From a virus, in IMG/VR virus record IMGVR_UViG_3300043419_000731, positions 1 through 64,000 of that record: a stretch of DNA of 64,000 bases. One strand, written 5' to 3'. The notes below the pieces were generated by a model. It was not told the DNA's origin, searched no databases, and saw nothing but the letters and a program-made list of their open reading frames with translations. How positions within the stretch are numbered: the first letter of the stretch is position 1; the number at the start of each line of letters is the position of its first letter. The position numbers and the translations under genes were made by a program. Below, piece by piece: positions 56,739 to 63,419 of the stretch.

Positions 56739-56920
56739 TATTCATACCTTTCGTTTGAAGAGTTCATTATATCAGTGGCCACTGACAAAAGGTGCTTGGT
56801 TGCATAAATCTGTCCTTCTATATCTACCACATGGATAGAACAAGGATTCTCCTCTAGGTCTTGTTCTAAACTAATTAGATGCAACTTCATATATTCTAGG
56901 AAGTATGATGATCGTGTCAT
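56738..56920 (-). CDS. Small helical protein
   Basis: 60 residues. SYFLEYMKLHLISLEQDLEENP... Its C-terminal codons LLSVATDIMNSSNERYE are encoded by the promoter module and ribosome site of the next gene. Function unknown. Confidence 0.65.
   Translation of the reverse strand: MTRSSYFLEYMKLHLISLEQDLEENPCSIHVVDIEGQIYATKHLLSVATDIMNSSNERYE
56766..56788 (-). promoter_or_regulatory. Early promoter module 1
   Basis: Minus strand: TTGTCA (56788-56783), 11 nt, TATAAT (56771-56766) with TGA extension. The module lies inside the end of the upstream gene. TCAGTGGCCACTGA is a perfect palindrome here. Confidence 0.6.
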
Positions 56921-56921
56921 C

Positions 56922-57182
56922 CTATGCCTCCAGCTTCATTCTAATAATGTCATATGCGTCAATCGCACCTGCTGAATAATCATTCATTTCGTTGTCGCCT
57001 TCTTCTTCATATTGCTTACGCAATTCAGTTAGTTCAGCAATTCGACCTTCTGCAAATTTGCGGAGGGTATCAATAACATCTAAAGCAGCACATTCTCCGC
57101 AATAGGCATTGTAGTCTTCTTCTTCTGTATATGGAATAGATGTTCCACAATCATTACACCAAGACTCATCGCGCATTCCCAT
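56922..57182 (-). CDS. Zinc-ribbon protein
   Basis: 86 residues from ATG 57182 (TAATG overlap with the upstream stop). CNDC...CGEC near the N-terminus, then a charged helix (LRKFAEGRIAELTELRKQY). Possible DNA-binding early protein. Confidence 0.65.
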   Translation of the reverse strand: MGMRDESWCNDCGTSIPYTEEEDYNAYCGECAALDVIDTLRKFAEGRIAELTELRKQYEEEGDNEMNDYSAGAIDAYDIIRMKLEA

Positions 57183-57367
57183 TATTCTCCCCATGGCCCT
57201 TCAATAAGTCCTTCTTGATATGCAGCAATAATATTCATGGTTTCATGAAGAATGCAATCGCAATCTCCACCGTTCATGTTTTCCATAAATTCAAAATGAG
57301 AATAGTTATCCTCATAGATAGCAGTAACTAGTTCATGAATTGCATATGGTTTTGTATCACTCTTCAT
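57182..57367 (-). CDS. Small protein
   Basis: 61 residues. HELVTAIYEDNYSHFEFMENMNGGDCDC..., two adjacent Cys. Overlaps the next gene by 11 nt. Function unknown. Confidence 0.6.
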   Translation of the reverse strand: MKSDTKPYAIHELVTAIYEDNYSHFEFMENMNGGDCDCILHETMNIIAAYQEGLIEGPWGE

Positions 57368-58085
57368 TTGATTCTACCTTTCGATATTCAGGGACATTGG
57401 TTTCTAAGTATATAGCATGGGTCTGACATCCTGCGACAGACTCTAGGTCTGCCTCACCAAGCCAGTTACATTTAGAACAGATTTGATTGTCACAATCTTC
57501 ACACCACTCTAGGGTATCAATAGCATCACAATCACGGCACTTAGTGTCATATTCTGATTCTGAGATAACTACACCACGGAGAATCTCACATTCTCCACCC
57601 CAGCCTGTTTCTTCCTCATATGATAAAGTAAATAGTAATGTTGGGTATTGTGCAGATAGTTTTTGTAGGGCAGGCATAGGGCGTGACCATGCTGTATTAA
57701 AGTTATAATAAACTACTTTGTTATCGCCATTAGCGACAGGCCCTTCAATATATGTATCAGGAAACTTTTCTAGTTCAGATACAGCCACATCCCATTTGGT
57801 ACCCCATTCACGGTTATTGAAGTTGTACCAATCGTTGCCCTCAAATGCCAAACTAAACTTTTCGGGGAAGACAGGTTGCGAATGATATGCATCAAGGTCG
57901 GTAGGTGCAATAATGTTGCGGAAACTAAAGATAGGATTAGGATACTTGCGTTGTTCCACAGAATAAGCCAAATCACCATTAGGTTTAATAGAATCTACAA
58001 ATGGTGTATTCATCTGTTCAACTAATTTATCTACTTGCTCAGGATTACCCTCAATAGTTAATCCATTATATACCCAGTTTGGCAT
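57357..58085 (-). CDS. Api92/YubB ferredoxin-like protein with zinc domain
   Basis: 242 residues from ATG 58085. The start MPNWVYNGLTIEGN and the block NREWGTKWDVAVSEL are the known pattern of the phage and plasmid Api92-like ferredoxin-fold family. The C-terminal part has CRDC, CEDC and CSKC (about 190-220), a zinc cluster fused to it. Role unknown; often early and possibly DNA-associated. GAAAGG ribosome site after an early promoter module. Confidence 0.75.
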   Translation of the reverse strand: MPNWVYNGLTIEGNPEQVDKLVEQMNTPFVDSIKPNGDLAYSVEQRKYPNPIFSFRNIIAPTDLDAYHSQPVFPEKFSLAFEGNDWYNFNNREWGTKWDVAVSELEKFPDTYIEGPVANGDNKVVYYNFNTAWSRPMPALQKLSAQYPTLLFTLSYEEETGWGGECEILRGVVISESEYDTKCRDCDAIDTLEWCEDCDNQICSKCNWLGEADLESVAGCQTHAIYLETNVPEYRKVESNEE

Positions 58086-58112
58086 ATTTATCCTTTCGTT
58101 TGATATATGAGA

Positions 58113-58135
58113 ATTATACACTGGACCACTGACAA
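58113..58135 (-). promoter_or_regulatory. Early promoter module 2
   Basis: Minus strand: TTGTCA (58135-58130), 11 nt, TATAAT (58118-58113), then a leader ending in CGAAAGG. Confidence 0.6.
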
Positions 58136-58197
58136 ATGGAATACATATGCCCTGTGTTCTACACCACATGGATCAGAGCTGATCCCATATTGTGAAA

Positions 58198-58226
58198 TTT
58201 TCAGGGAATTTACTTGACACCCGTAA
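58198..58226. repeat. CAGGG...CGTAA element, copy D
   Basis: TTTTCAGGG at 58198 and CCGTAA ending 58226, 29 bp in all. No DnaA box beside this copy. Confidence 0.6.
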
Positions 58227-58264
58227 AAGAGATATGTTACCCTCAGTCTTTGCGGGCAAATAGA

Positions 58265-58290
58265 AATCCCCCAGTCAAAGCTGGGGGATT
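58265..58290 (-). terminator. Strong terminator, CCCCCAG/CTGGGGG
   Basis: A 10-bp stem AATCCCCCAG / CTGGGGGATT with a 6-nt loop; leftward reading continues TTTCTATTT. It would end the short RNA from 58415. Confidence 0.75.
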
Positions 58291-58410
58291 ATGAATATGG
58301 CTGCCTGGATTTCCAACGAAAGAAATAAACCCGCTTTACTTAGCACCTGGCCCGTAGACTAGTAGATGCACCATTTCATTTCCTATTAAAACCAGGACCC
58401 AAGGTCCTGG
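58265..58410 (-). ncRNA. Candidate small RNA or micro-ORF transcript
   Basis: An extended -10 (TGC TATAAT, 58420-58415) lies between the stop at 58426 and a hairpin (58410-58392), and the terminator at 58290-58265 ends the unit after about 145 nt. Inside is a 12-codon ORF (58374-58336, MVHLLVYGPGAK) with AGGA 6 nt upstream. No longer ORF exists. Confidence 0.4.
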
Positions 58411-58414
58411 ATTA

Positions 58415-58423
58415 ATTATAGCA
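58415..58423 (-). promoter_or_regulatory. Extended -10 promoter
   Basis: Minus strand TGC plus TATAAT (58420-58415). It falls after the stop of the 58426 gene. Confidence 0.5.
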
Positions 58424-58425
58424 TA

Positions 58426-58791
58426 TTACTCAACTGAAACTAGGGAGTACTTGTCTACAAAGGATGAGAGACTAGTTGAAAATACTTCCGTAGTCAGGTC
58501 CTCTTCCATTAGTGTAAATGTCTTCTTATTCCAGTCAATGATTGGTACCCTGTGCTCATTATCTGCTAACTCATTAACGGTAATGCCCCAGCCAGTGGTT
58601 GACTGCCATTCTTCATTAATTAAATTAGAGATAGCAATGCGTGTTGCATATGATTCATCAGACCACCTTGGCTCTGCTGCTCGTACAGCGCTAGCCAAAT
58701 TCTGCAACATCATGTGCCCCGCCCAGTGTCCATACAAAAACACTGTATCGCCCTTGCGGTCTTTAAACCCAAAGTTTGCTCTGTCGCCCAT
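58426..58791 (-). CDS. Unknown early protein
   Basis: 121 residues. MGDRANFGFKDRKGDTVFLYGHWAGHMM is a recurring start in actinophage early proteins; WSTTGWGITVNELADNEHRV follows in the middle part with a small change (QSTTGWGI). Beta-rich fold. Function unknown. Confidence 0.75.
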   Translation of the reverse strand: MGDRANFGFKDRKGDTVFLYGHWAGHMMLQNLASAVRAAEPRWSDESYATRIAISNLINEEWQSTTGWGITVNELADNEHRVPIIDWNKKTFTLMEEDLTTEVFSTSLSSFVDKYSLVSVE

Positions 58792-58792
58792 T

Positions 58793-58990
58793 TTATTCCG
58801 CCGTTTCTAGTTGTGGTGTTACTTCTACCTTGTTCAATTCTATCACTTCATAGGCCGCTCTGTCTAGGCCCCTTTTATTGCTGTTATAATGATGGCCACA
58901 GAAAGCAAGCTCTCCGCCAACTAGTTTAACTAGATACATAGAGTCTGCAGATCCGCAGGCATCGCATGGAATATATTCTCTATCTCTCAT
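58793..58990 (-). CDS. DUF7455-type zinc protein
   Basis: 65 residues. CDACG (9-13) and FCGHH (about 31-35) with the hydrophobic strand between are the layout of small actinophage and actinobacterial zinc proteins. Overlaps the upstream gene by 4 nt. Confidence 0.7.
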   Translation of the reverse strand: MRDREYIPCDACGSADSMYLVKLVGGELAFCGHHYNSNKRGLDRAAYEVIELNKVEVTPQLETAE

Positions 58991-59133
58991 AGAGAGCCAC
59001 CCTCAATCATTTCTGCAAGGCGGTCAAGAATCCATGTATCGATATCAGCGATATCAATCTCTGCAAGCTTTTCCATAAGTTCCTCACGAGCAAACTTATA
59101 TCCATCCTCAAAGCCATCTTTATAATCTGACAT
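58987..59133 (-). CDS. Small acidic helical protein
   Basis: 48 residues, MSDYKDGFEDGYKFAREELM.... TAGGAG 7 nt upstream. Function unknown; related short sequences start many actinophage early proteins. Confidence 0.65.
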   Translation of the reverse strand: MSDYKDGFEDGYKFAREELMEKLAEIDIADIDTWILDRLAEMIEGGSL

Positions 59134-59141
59134 CTTATCTC

Positions 59142-59345
59142 CTAATATCCTGTCGCTTCTTTATCTGACCAGTATGATTCTGTTAAACCATACTTATCAC
59201 GAATGCGACTTACTTTCTCAATACTACCAGTTCCGATATTGAATGTCAATGGTCCGCATTGTTCTGGGTCCAAACCAATCAACTCCGCTTCCCAGGTAGC
59301 CCGTGCAAAGGCTACCTGAGATGGAGCAGTTAATTCAAAATACAT
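59142..59345 (-). CDS. Small protein
   Basis: 67 residues, FELTAPSQVAFARATWEAELIGLDPEQCGPLTF in shape. Alpha/beta; one Cys. Stop overlaps nothing; start overlaps the next gene's stop. Function unknown. Confidence 0.65.
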   Translation of the reverse strand: MYFELTAPSQVAFARATWEAELIGLDPEQCGPLTFNIGTGSIEKVSRIRDKYGLTESYWSDKEATGY

Positions 59346-59770
59346 TAGTACGCACCTTCTTCTACTCGGTCAATCTCAAAGTTATTCACAGACATTTCTG
59401 ATGCATATGAATCAACAGTTAGATTAGAAGATACAAAGTCTTCGATACCGTCAAAGTCACCTGTCAAATCAACTTCAACAGTTGCATCAACACGAACCCA
59501 AACAGTAACTTCAATTTCCTTGGTTAGAGGAACATCGAACATCTCTGCAATCTCAGCCAATGATTCTTGGTCTGATGAATCTGCGTAGTTCTCTTCAAGG
59601 AATGTACGGAGTTGTGATTCCTTGCGGTACCACTGGTTCTGCTTCTCAGTAAGATTCTTAAGTTGCCAAACCATGTGACGAATATCTGATTCAGTATATG
59701 TTTTAGTAATTAGGTCATCACCCTCGACCCACTGCAACTGCATTGTTACTGGTGTTGTTGTTTCTTCCAT
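59345..59770 (-). CDS. Short form from internal start
   Basis: 141 residues from ATG 59770, preceded by CGAAAGAGGAAACA and the early promoter module at 59802-59824. It has the same layout as the other early genes in the arm, so it is probably made on its own. Beta-rich C-terminus; unknown role. Confidence 0.6.
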   Translation of the reverse strand: MEETTTPVTMQLQWVEGDDLITKTYTESDIRHMVWQLKNLTEKQNQWYRKESQLRTFLEENYADSSDQESLAEIAEMFDVPLTKEIEVTVWVRVDATVEVDLTGDFDGIEDFVSSNLTVDSYASEMSVNNFEIDRVEEGAY

Positions 59771-59959
59771 TGTTTCCTCTTTCGTTGTTGTTGTAGAAGG
59801 AATTGTAGCATCGACCACTGACAAAAGGATGCAGGCGGTCCCGCATCTGCAAGTGAGGTCCATCACACCATTAGGCCATCCATAGCCATCCTTAAATGTG
59901 TATTCAATTAATGCATCACAATCACCTGGGCATATCCAGGTATATTTCTGATAGTTCAT
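59345..59959 (-). CDS. Fused two-part early protein with internal start
   Basis: 204 residues from ATG 59959. The first 63 residues hold CPGDC and CRC (a zinc-type domain), then TTTTKEET, and the rest begins at an internal Met (59770) that has its own promoter module and GAAAGAGG. The second part (MEETTTPVTMQLQW...) has an acidic region (DADDSSDQES-like) and EIEVTVWVRVDATVEVDLTG. Either two genes fused in frame or one gene with a second start. Confidence 0.65.
   Translation of the reverse strand: MNYQKYTWICPGDCDALIEYTFKDGYGWPNGVMDLTCRCGTACILLSVVDATIPSTTTTKEETMEETTTPVTMQLQWVEGDDLITKTYTESDIRHMVWQLKNLTEKQNQWYRKESQLRTFLEENYADSSDQESLAEIAEMFDVPLTKEIEVTVWVRVDATVEVDLTGDFDGIEDFVSSNLTVDSYASEMSVNNFEIDRVEEGAY
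59802..59824 (-). promoter_or_regulatory. Early promoter module 3
   Basis: Minus strand: TTGTCA (59824-59819), 11 nt, TACAAT (59807-59802) with TGC extension. It lies inside the long ORF. Confidence 0.6.
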
Positions 59960-59984
59960 TTTCCCTCTTTCGTTGTATAGGAGT

Positions 59985-60007
59985 ATTATAGGGCATAGCA
60001 CTGACAA
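59985..60007 (-). promoter_or_regulatory. Early promoter module 4
   Basis: Minus strand: TTGTCA (60007-60002), 11 nt, TATAAT (59990-59985). The element copy E begins 9 nt upstream. Confidence 0.6.
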
Positions 60008-60016
60008 ATGGAATAG

Positions 60017-60045
60017 TTTTCAGGGATTTTCTTTGTGATCCGTAA
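60017..60045. repeat. CAGGG...CGTAA element, copy E
   Basis: TTTTCAGGG at 60017-60025 and CCGTAA ending at 60045, 29 bp. Confidence 0.6.
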
Positions 60046-60111
60046 CACAAAAAACTGGCCTTCCCTATTGCGGGCGCATACTTATGCATTGATATGCATA
60101 AATATGTTTTG

Positions 60112-60185
60112 CGATCCATAACGGACTTGAACCGTCGACCTCTACCGTGACAGGGTAGCGCTCTAACCAACTGAGCTAATGGACC
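60112..60185 (-). tRNA. tRNA-Asp(GTC)
   Basis: Leftward: acceptor GGTCCAT / ATGGATC, anticodon stem CTACC/GGTAG with loop CTGTCAC, T-loop TTCAAGT, discriminator G. It is the only tRNA in the leftward arm. Confidence 0.92.
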
Positions 60186-60228
60186 AATAAGGTGAGCAGT
60201 TTTAAATCTTGCTCAGGATTATTTTTAT

Positions 60229-61233
60229 TTAGAAAGTTGCAACCATTCGATACAACTTATTTTTTTCTGCGGTAAGAACAGGGTCAAATCCTGATGCACC
60301 CGCCATAAGTGATTCAGAGTTGCCACGCCCTGAACGATAGTAATCTAGGCGCTCAGTTAGCGCATTGAATGCGCCCCACTTTGTGCCCTTGATTGTGGCG
60401 TTAGTTGGTGAGTTATGATAAAGGTCATCGATTAGGACAACTTTATTTTCCCACTTCTTGATTGCGCCCTTAGCATCTTTCTCAGGCTTTGGATAGATTG
60501 TCTGAATCAACTTTGAGAATTCAGCATCGGTGATTGCTTGAGAATAAAGTGCTTGAGCATTCTTCTCAAATTCATCAAAGTATCCAAGCGCAAGCCCAAG
60601 AGTTTCACGAGCAACTTGAATGCGACCTTCAACAGATTGCGTGTGGCGAATCTTGAAAGATTGCTTAGCGCTCTTCATTGCAAGGTTGAGAGTGTTTTGG
60701 CATACAACACGAACAGGGGTAACCGCTGCTTGAACAGCAACAGAACCATCGTGTGATGTCCATACGATTAGATATAACTTGGTTTCGTCATTGGCGCCTT
60801 GTGGGTCAAGAACCATTGTGCGAGGAATATCCACAGTGCCGAATACAACTTTGCCCTGCTTAAGAGAACCAGCAGATTCCCAACGGCAGTCAGCGTTAGC
60901 ATCGTGAATTGCATCAGCGAATGCAAACAATTCTTCATTCTGCACAGGCTTGTAGCGCTTACCAACAGTAGCAAGAACATCAGTTCCGCCATTGAATGGG
61001 TTATCACGCAACACGAGAGATGCAGTTGAAACATCATTCCAAGATTCTGGAATATGCTCAGCGATTGGAGAAAGACGAACATTCCAATTTGCTAACTTTG
61101 CTTCTTCAAGCATTGTTGCAGTTGTAACTTCTTCATCTTGTGTAAAGATGCGGTTTGCAAGGTTGTGCCAAGCAGGAGCACCACGGAGAGCGAATGCAAC
61201 TTCGCCATTTTCGACTTCGAGATTATGAGCCAT
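60229..61233 (-). CDS. DUF932-type phage protein
   Basis: 334 residues from ATG 61233 (GAAAGG upstream); an in-frame ATG at 61263 lies in the promoter. VENGEVAFALRGAPAWHNLANRI, RYKPVQNEELFAFADAI, and the block RTMVLDPQG then TKLYLIVWTSHDGSVAVQA are the family pattern found in phages and plasmids. The role is unknown but it is nearly always early. The largest leftward gene here. Confidence 0.85.
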   Translation of the reverse strand: MAHNLEVENGEVAFALRGAPAWHNLANRIFTQDEEVTTATMLEEAKLANWNVRLSPIAEHIPESWNDVSTASLVLRDNPFNGGTDVLATVGKRYKPVQNEELFAFADAIHDANADCRWESAGSLKQGKVVFGTVDIPRTMVLDPQGANDETKLYLIVWTSHDGSVAVQAAVTPVRVVCQNTLNLAMKSAKQSFKIRHTQSVEGRIQVARETLGLALGYFDEFEKNAQALYSQAITDAEFSKLIQTIYPKPEKDAKGAIKKWENKVVLIDDLYHNSPTNATIKGTKWGAFNALTERLDYYRSGRGNSESLMAGASGFDPVLTAEKNKLYRMVATF

Positions 61234-61262
61234 TTTTTGCCTTTCGTTTGGTTGATTAAGCA

Positions 61263-61285
61263 ATTATAACAGGTGGGTCTGACAT
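61263..61285 (-). promoter_or_regulatory. Early promoter module 5
   Basis: Minus strand: ATGTCA (61285-61280), 11 nt, TATAAT (61268-61263) with TGT extension. Confidence 0.6.
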
Positions 61286-61340
61286 TTACAAGGTTAGTTA
61301 GTCATTTGTCCGAATTGTCTGACGTGATCAATCTCACAAA

Positions 61341-61381
61341 TTTTCAGGGTTTTCCACAGATCCCCGTAACGCTGTGGATAA
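61341..61381. other. CAGGG...CGTAA element, copy F, with DnaA boxes
   Basis: TTTTCAGGG at 61341-61349, CCGTAA ending 61369. TTTTCCACA (61350-61358, 8 of 9 to the box) lies inside, and perfect TGTGGATAA at 61373-61381 follows. Confidence 0.6.
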
Positions 61382-61410
61382 CCCCGCAAAAGCGGGGGCC
61401 GAGCTGGGGA

Positions 61411-61671
61411 TTAACTCCCCAACTCTACCTTAGTCGCATTTCGAATTATGTTTTTATTAAATTCAACTGTCTTCTCATCAAGAAACATTGCAGTTGTCTT
61501 TTTCTTTTTTACATTATCAAAAACGTAAGCATTTACTTTGCCGCTAAAGTTTCTGATGTTACTGAATACTAATTCAGTTAAGTATTCTTTATCAACACCT
61601 TGATCCGAATAAATCGTGATGTCGTTCATTTTGTTTGCATCGTAGATTTCTACTCTGAAACGATTTGCCAT
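61411..61671 (-). CDS. Small early protein
   Basis: 86 residues, MANRFRVEIYDANKMND.... AAAGGTAATACA upstream. Beta strands then a basic stretch (VKKKKTTAMFLD). No family recognised. Confidence 0.65.
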   Translation of the reverse strand: MANRFRVEIYDANKMNDITIYSDQGVDKEYLTELVFSNIRNFSGKVNAYVFDNVKKKKTTAMFLDEKTVEFNKNIIRNATKVELGS

Positions 61672-61742
61672 TGTATTACCTTTGTTAGTAGTTGTCCCCG
61701 AAGGGAGAGCAGTTTGGCGACATACTCAGGTCGTTGGATTAG

Positions 61743-62159
61743 TTAGAGATAACGAGCAATTTGCTTCATTGTTGAAGCATTAACTGTTTCCTCATCTGTC
61801 ATCTTTAGAATTGTGAGAGCATTTGTGATGTCCTCTACAATTTCGTTGTATGAGTGCTGGTGCATAATTGTAAAATCACGCTGTGGCTCTGTTGGCAAAT
61901 CTTTCTCTGCAACTGTCAAATCAAAGTCAATGTTGAGAGTGTTATTCCAAGAGCGATAAGAAGTGCGAAGGTTCTCTGACTTCTTGATGTTTGCGATTGC
62001 ATAATCCTGAAGTTCCTTCTGCCAAATCTTACGAGCCTTTTCATACTTAGCCTCGTTTGCGCCTTGCTCAGCATACTCTTTCTTGATTGTTGCTAACTTT
62101 GTTTCCAAAGCCTTAATTACCTTTGGTGTTGCCACCTTTACTGTGATTGCTCTTGACAT
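61743..62159 (-). CDS. Early protein
   Basis: 138 residues, SRAITVKVATPKVIKALETKLA.... Charged helical middle (YEKARKIWQKELQDYAIANIKK). GAAAGAGG upstream. Function unknown; seen as a separate unit because a promoter module precedes it. Confidence 0.7.
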   Translation of the reverse strand: MSRAITVKVATPKVIKALETKLATIKKEYAEQGANEAKYEKARKIWQKELQDYAIANIKKSENLRTSYRSWNNTLNIDFDLTVAEKDLPTEPQRDFTIMHQHSYNEIVEDITNALTILKMTDEETVNASTMKQIARYL

Positions 62160-62194
62160 TTTTCCTCTTTCGTTGGTTGGTTGATGTTATGAGT

Positions 62195-62217
62195 ATTATA
62201 GCAGGGGGGTCTGACAT
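62195..62217 (-). promoter_or_regulatory. Early promoter module 6
   Basis: Minus strand: ATGTCA (62217-62212), 11 nt, TATAAT (62200-62195) with TGC extension; a CCCCC/GGGGG hairpin (62220-62233) lies just upstream. Confidence 0.6.
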
Positions 62218-62298
62218 TTCCCCCGAAGGGGGGAGAGTTCTTACTTACGACATTGGGCTAGAACACTCTCCTAAACTGCCCCTGTTTCGATTATTTAG

Positions 62299-62475
62299 TT
62301 ATACTAGAGAACTTGCTGAAACTGTTGTCCAGCGTGTTTCCTTCGTTGGCATTTCTAGCAACACACGCACCGAGCCAGATGCTTGTGGGTGGATTTCTTT
62401 AATCACACCTGTCTTCTTTGACTTGAGGGTGGTGAATAAATCTCCAACCTGATACAACTTGTCTTGTATTGTCAT
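62299..62475 (-). CDS. Small SH3-like protein
   Basis: 58 residues from ATG 62475; ATG 62526 lies in the promoter. TIQDKLYQVGDLFTTLKSKK and VRVLLEMPTKETRW suggest a five-strand beta barrel, often found in small phage proteins that bind DNA or proteins. Function unknown. Confidence 0.6.
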   Translation of the reverse strand: MTIQDKLYQVGDLFTTLKSKKTGVIKEIHPQASGSVRVLLEMPTKETRWTTVSASSLV

Positions 62476-62503
62476 TTGCTTCCTTCTTTCTGTGTAGGGT
62501 AGT

Positions 62504-62526
62504 ATTGTAGCATTGGGGTCTGACAT
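62504..62526 (-). promoter_or_regulatory. Early promoter module 7
   Basis: Minus strand: ATGTCA (62526-62521), 11 nt, TACAAT (62509-62504) with TGC extension. Confidence 0.6.
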
Positions 62527-62574
62527 CTGTCTAGCCCTATCTCACTATTTGAGAGAATTATTGTGTGATTAGTA

Positions 62575-62715
62575 TCACAAGTAGTCGGTTAGGTCGCCAT
62601 CCATTATTTCGCTGACATCCACGCCTTCAGACTCAGCAATTGCATCCCATAGATCGGATTCTGTAAAATCTCCTTCAGGGTGCCACTCAGCTAAAATCTC
62701 ATAGACATTACTCAT
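62575..62715 (-). CDS. Small acidic protein
   Basis: 46 residues, MSNVYEILAEWHPEGDF.... Almost only acidic helix. Overlaps the next gene by 8 nt. Function unknown. Confidence 0.65.
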   Translation of the reverse strand: MSNVYEILAEWHPEGDFTESDLWDAIAESEGVDVSEIMDGDLTDYL

Positions 62716-62983
62716 CGTAGTCCTCCTGTGGTAGCCAAGCATCTAGGTGGTGAGCATCTACGATAGCCGATGCAGGGCAAGTATCTTGACCTCGCCAAAA
62801 TACGCCTTCAGGAAGGCTAATCTCACGGGAGTAGTCCTCCTCATAGTATGCGTCAATTGCTTCGATGCAAGCATCTACCATAGCGACGGGGACGGGTGGA
62901 TAATGATTAGCCTGAAGGTGATAAGCAAGTCCAGCCTCAAGTGATAAATCTTCTGCAAGTCCTACTGCGGTTGTGTATCCCAT
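62708..62983 (-). CDS. Early protein
   Basis: 91 residues. MGYTTAVGLAEDLSLEAGLAYHLQ is helical; then PPVPVAMVDACIEAIDAYYEE. Similar small acidic proteins are widespread in actinophage early regions. Ribosome site AAAGGAAA. Confidence 0.7.
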   Translation of the reverse strand: MGYTTAVGLAEDLSLEAGLAYHLQANHYPPVPVAMVDACIEAIDAYYEEDYSREISLPEGVFWRGQDTCPASAIVDAHHLDAWLPQEDYDE

Positions 62984-63015
62984 TTTATTTCCTTTGTTCG
63001 TTGGTTGATAAGAGT

Positions 63016-63051
63016 ATTGTATCAGGGGGCACTGACATTATCAGTGCCCCC
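63016..63051 (-). promoter_or_regulatory. Early promoter module 8 inside an 11-bp inverted repeat
   Basis: Minus strand: ATGTCA (63038-63033), 11 nt, TACAAT (63021-63016) with TGA extension. GGGGGCACTGA (63025-63035) and TCAGTGCCCCC (63041-63051) pair perfectly across the ATGTCA element, so the same DNA may serve as terminator for the gene at 63058 and as operator. Confidence 0.65.
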
Positions 63052-63057
63052 ATTAGA

Positions 63058-63276
63058 TTATTTAGAGATAGATAGTTCTGCCCAAGAGTAGCCCGTGTTT
63101 GCAACTTCCAAAACCTTTGCTATTTCTAGTGCAGCGTGTGTTGCTTCTGAACACATCTTTGTAAGTTCATCCTCAGATAAAGATAATAGGGCAGGCAGTA
63201 ATCGAGCCTCAATTTTATCTAGGTCAATAGTAGCCATAAAACTAACTGTGTGTGGTACTTTCATTACATTAGCCAT
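63058..63276 (-). CDS. Small early protein
   Basis: 72 residues. ATIDLDKIEARLLPALLSLSEDE then a helix. CGAAAGG ribosome site. Function unknown. Confidence 0.65.
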   Translation of the reverse strand: MANVMKVPHTVSFMATIDLDKIEARLLPALLSLSEDELTKMCSEATHAALEIAKVLEVANTGYSWAELSISK

Positions 63277-63305
63277 TTGTTGCCTTTCGTTGTTGGTATG
63301 AGAGT

Positions 63306-63328
63306 ATTATAGCCGAAGCCACTGACAT
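63306..63328 (-). promoter_or_regulatory. Early promoter module 9
   Basis: Minus strand: ATGTCA (63328-63323), 11 nt, TATAAT (63311-63306), followed by ACTCTC. Confidence 0.6.
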
Positions 63329-63378
63329 TTCATAATCCATTTACGGCGTGTCGCAGCTTTTGTGAGAATGATCACAAA

Positions 63379-63419
63379 TTTTCAGGGTCTGTGGATAACT
63401 CCCGTAAGCCTGTGGAAAA
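63379..63419. other. CAGGG...CGTAA element, copy G, with DnaA boxes
   Basis: TTTTCAGGG at 63379-63387 and CCGTAA ending 63407. Perfect TGTGGATAA at 63390-63398 lies inside; TGTGGAAAA at 63411-63419 matches 8 of 9. Confidence 0.6.

Noticed and set aside
58291-58362. A 23-codon rightward ORF over the small-RNA candidate
   Set aside because: It is the only rightward ORF in the leftward arm, with no ribosome site or promoter.
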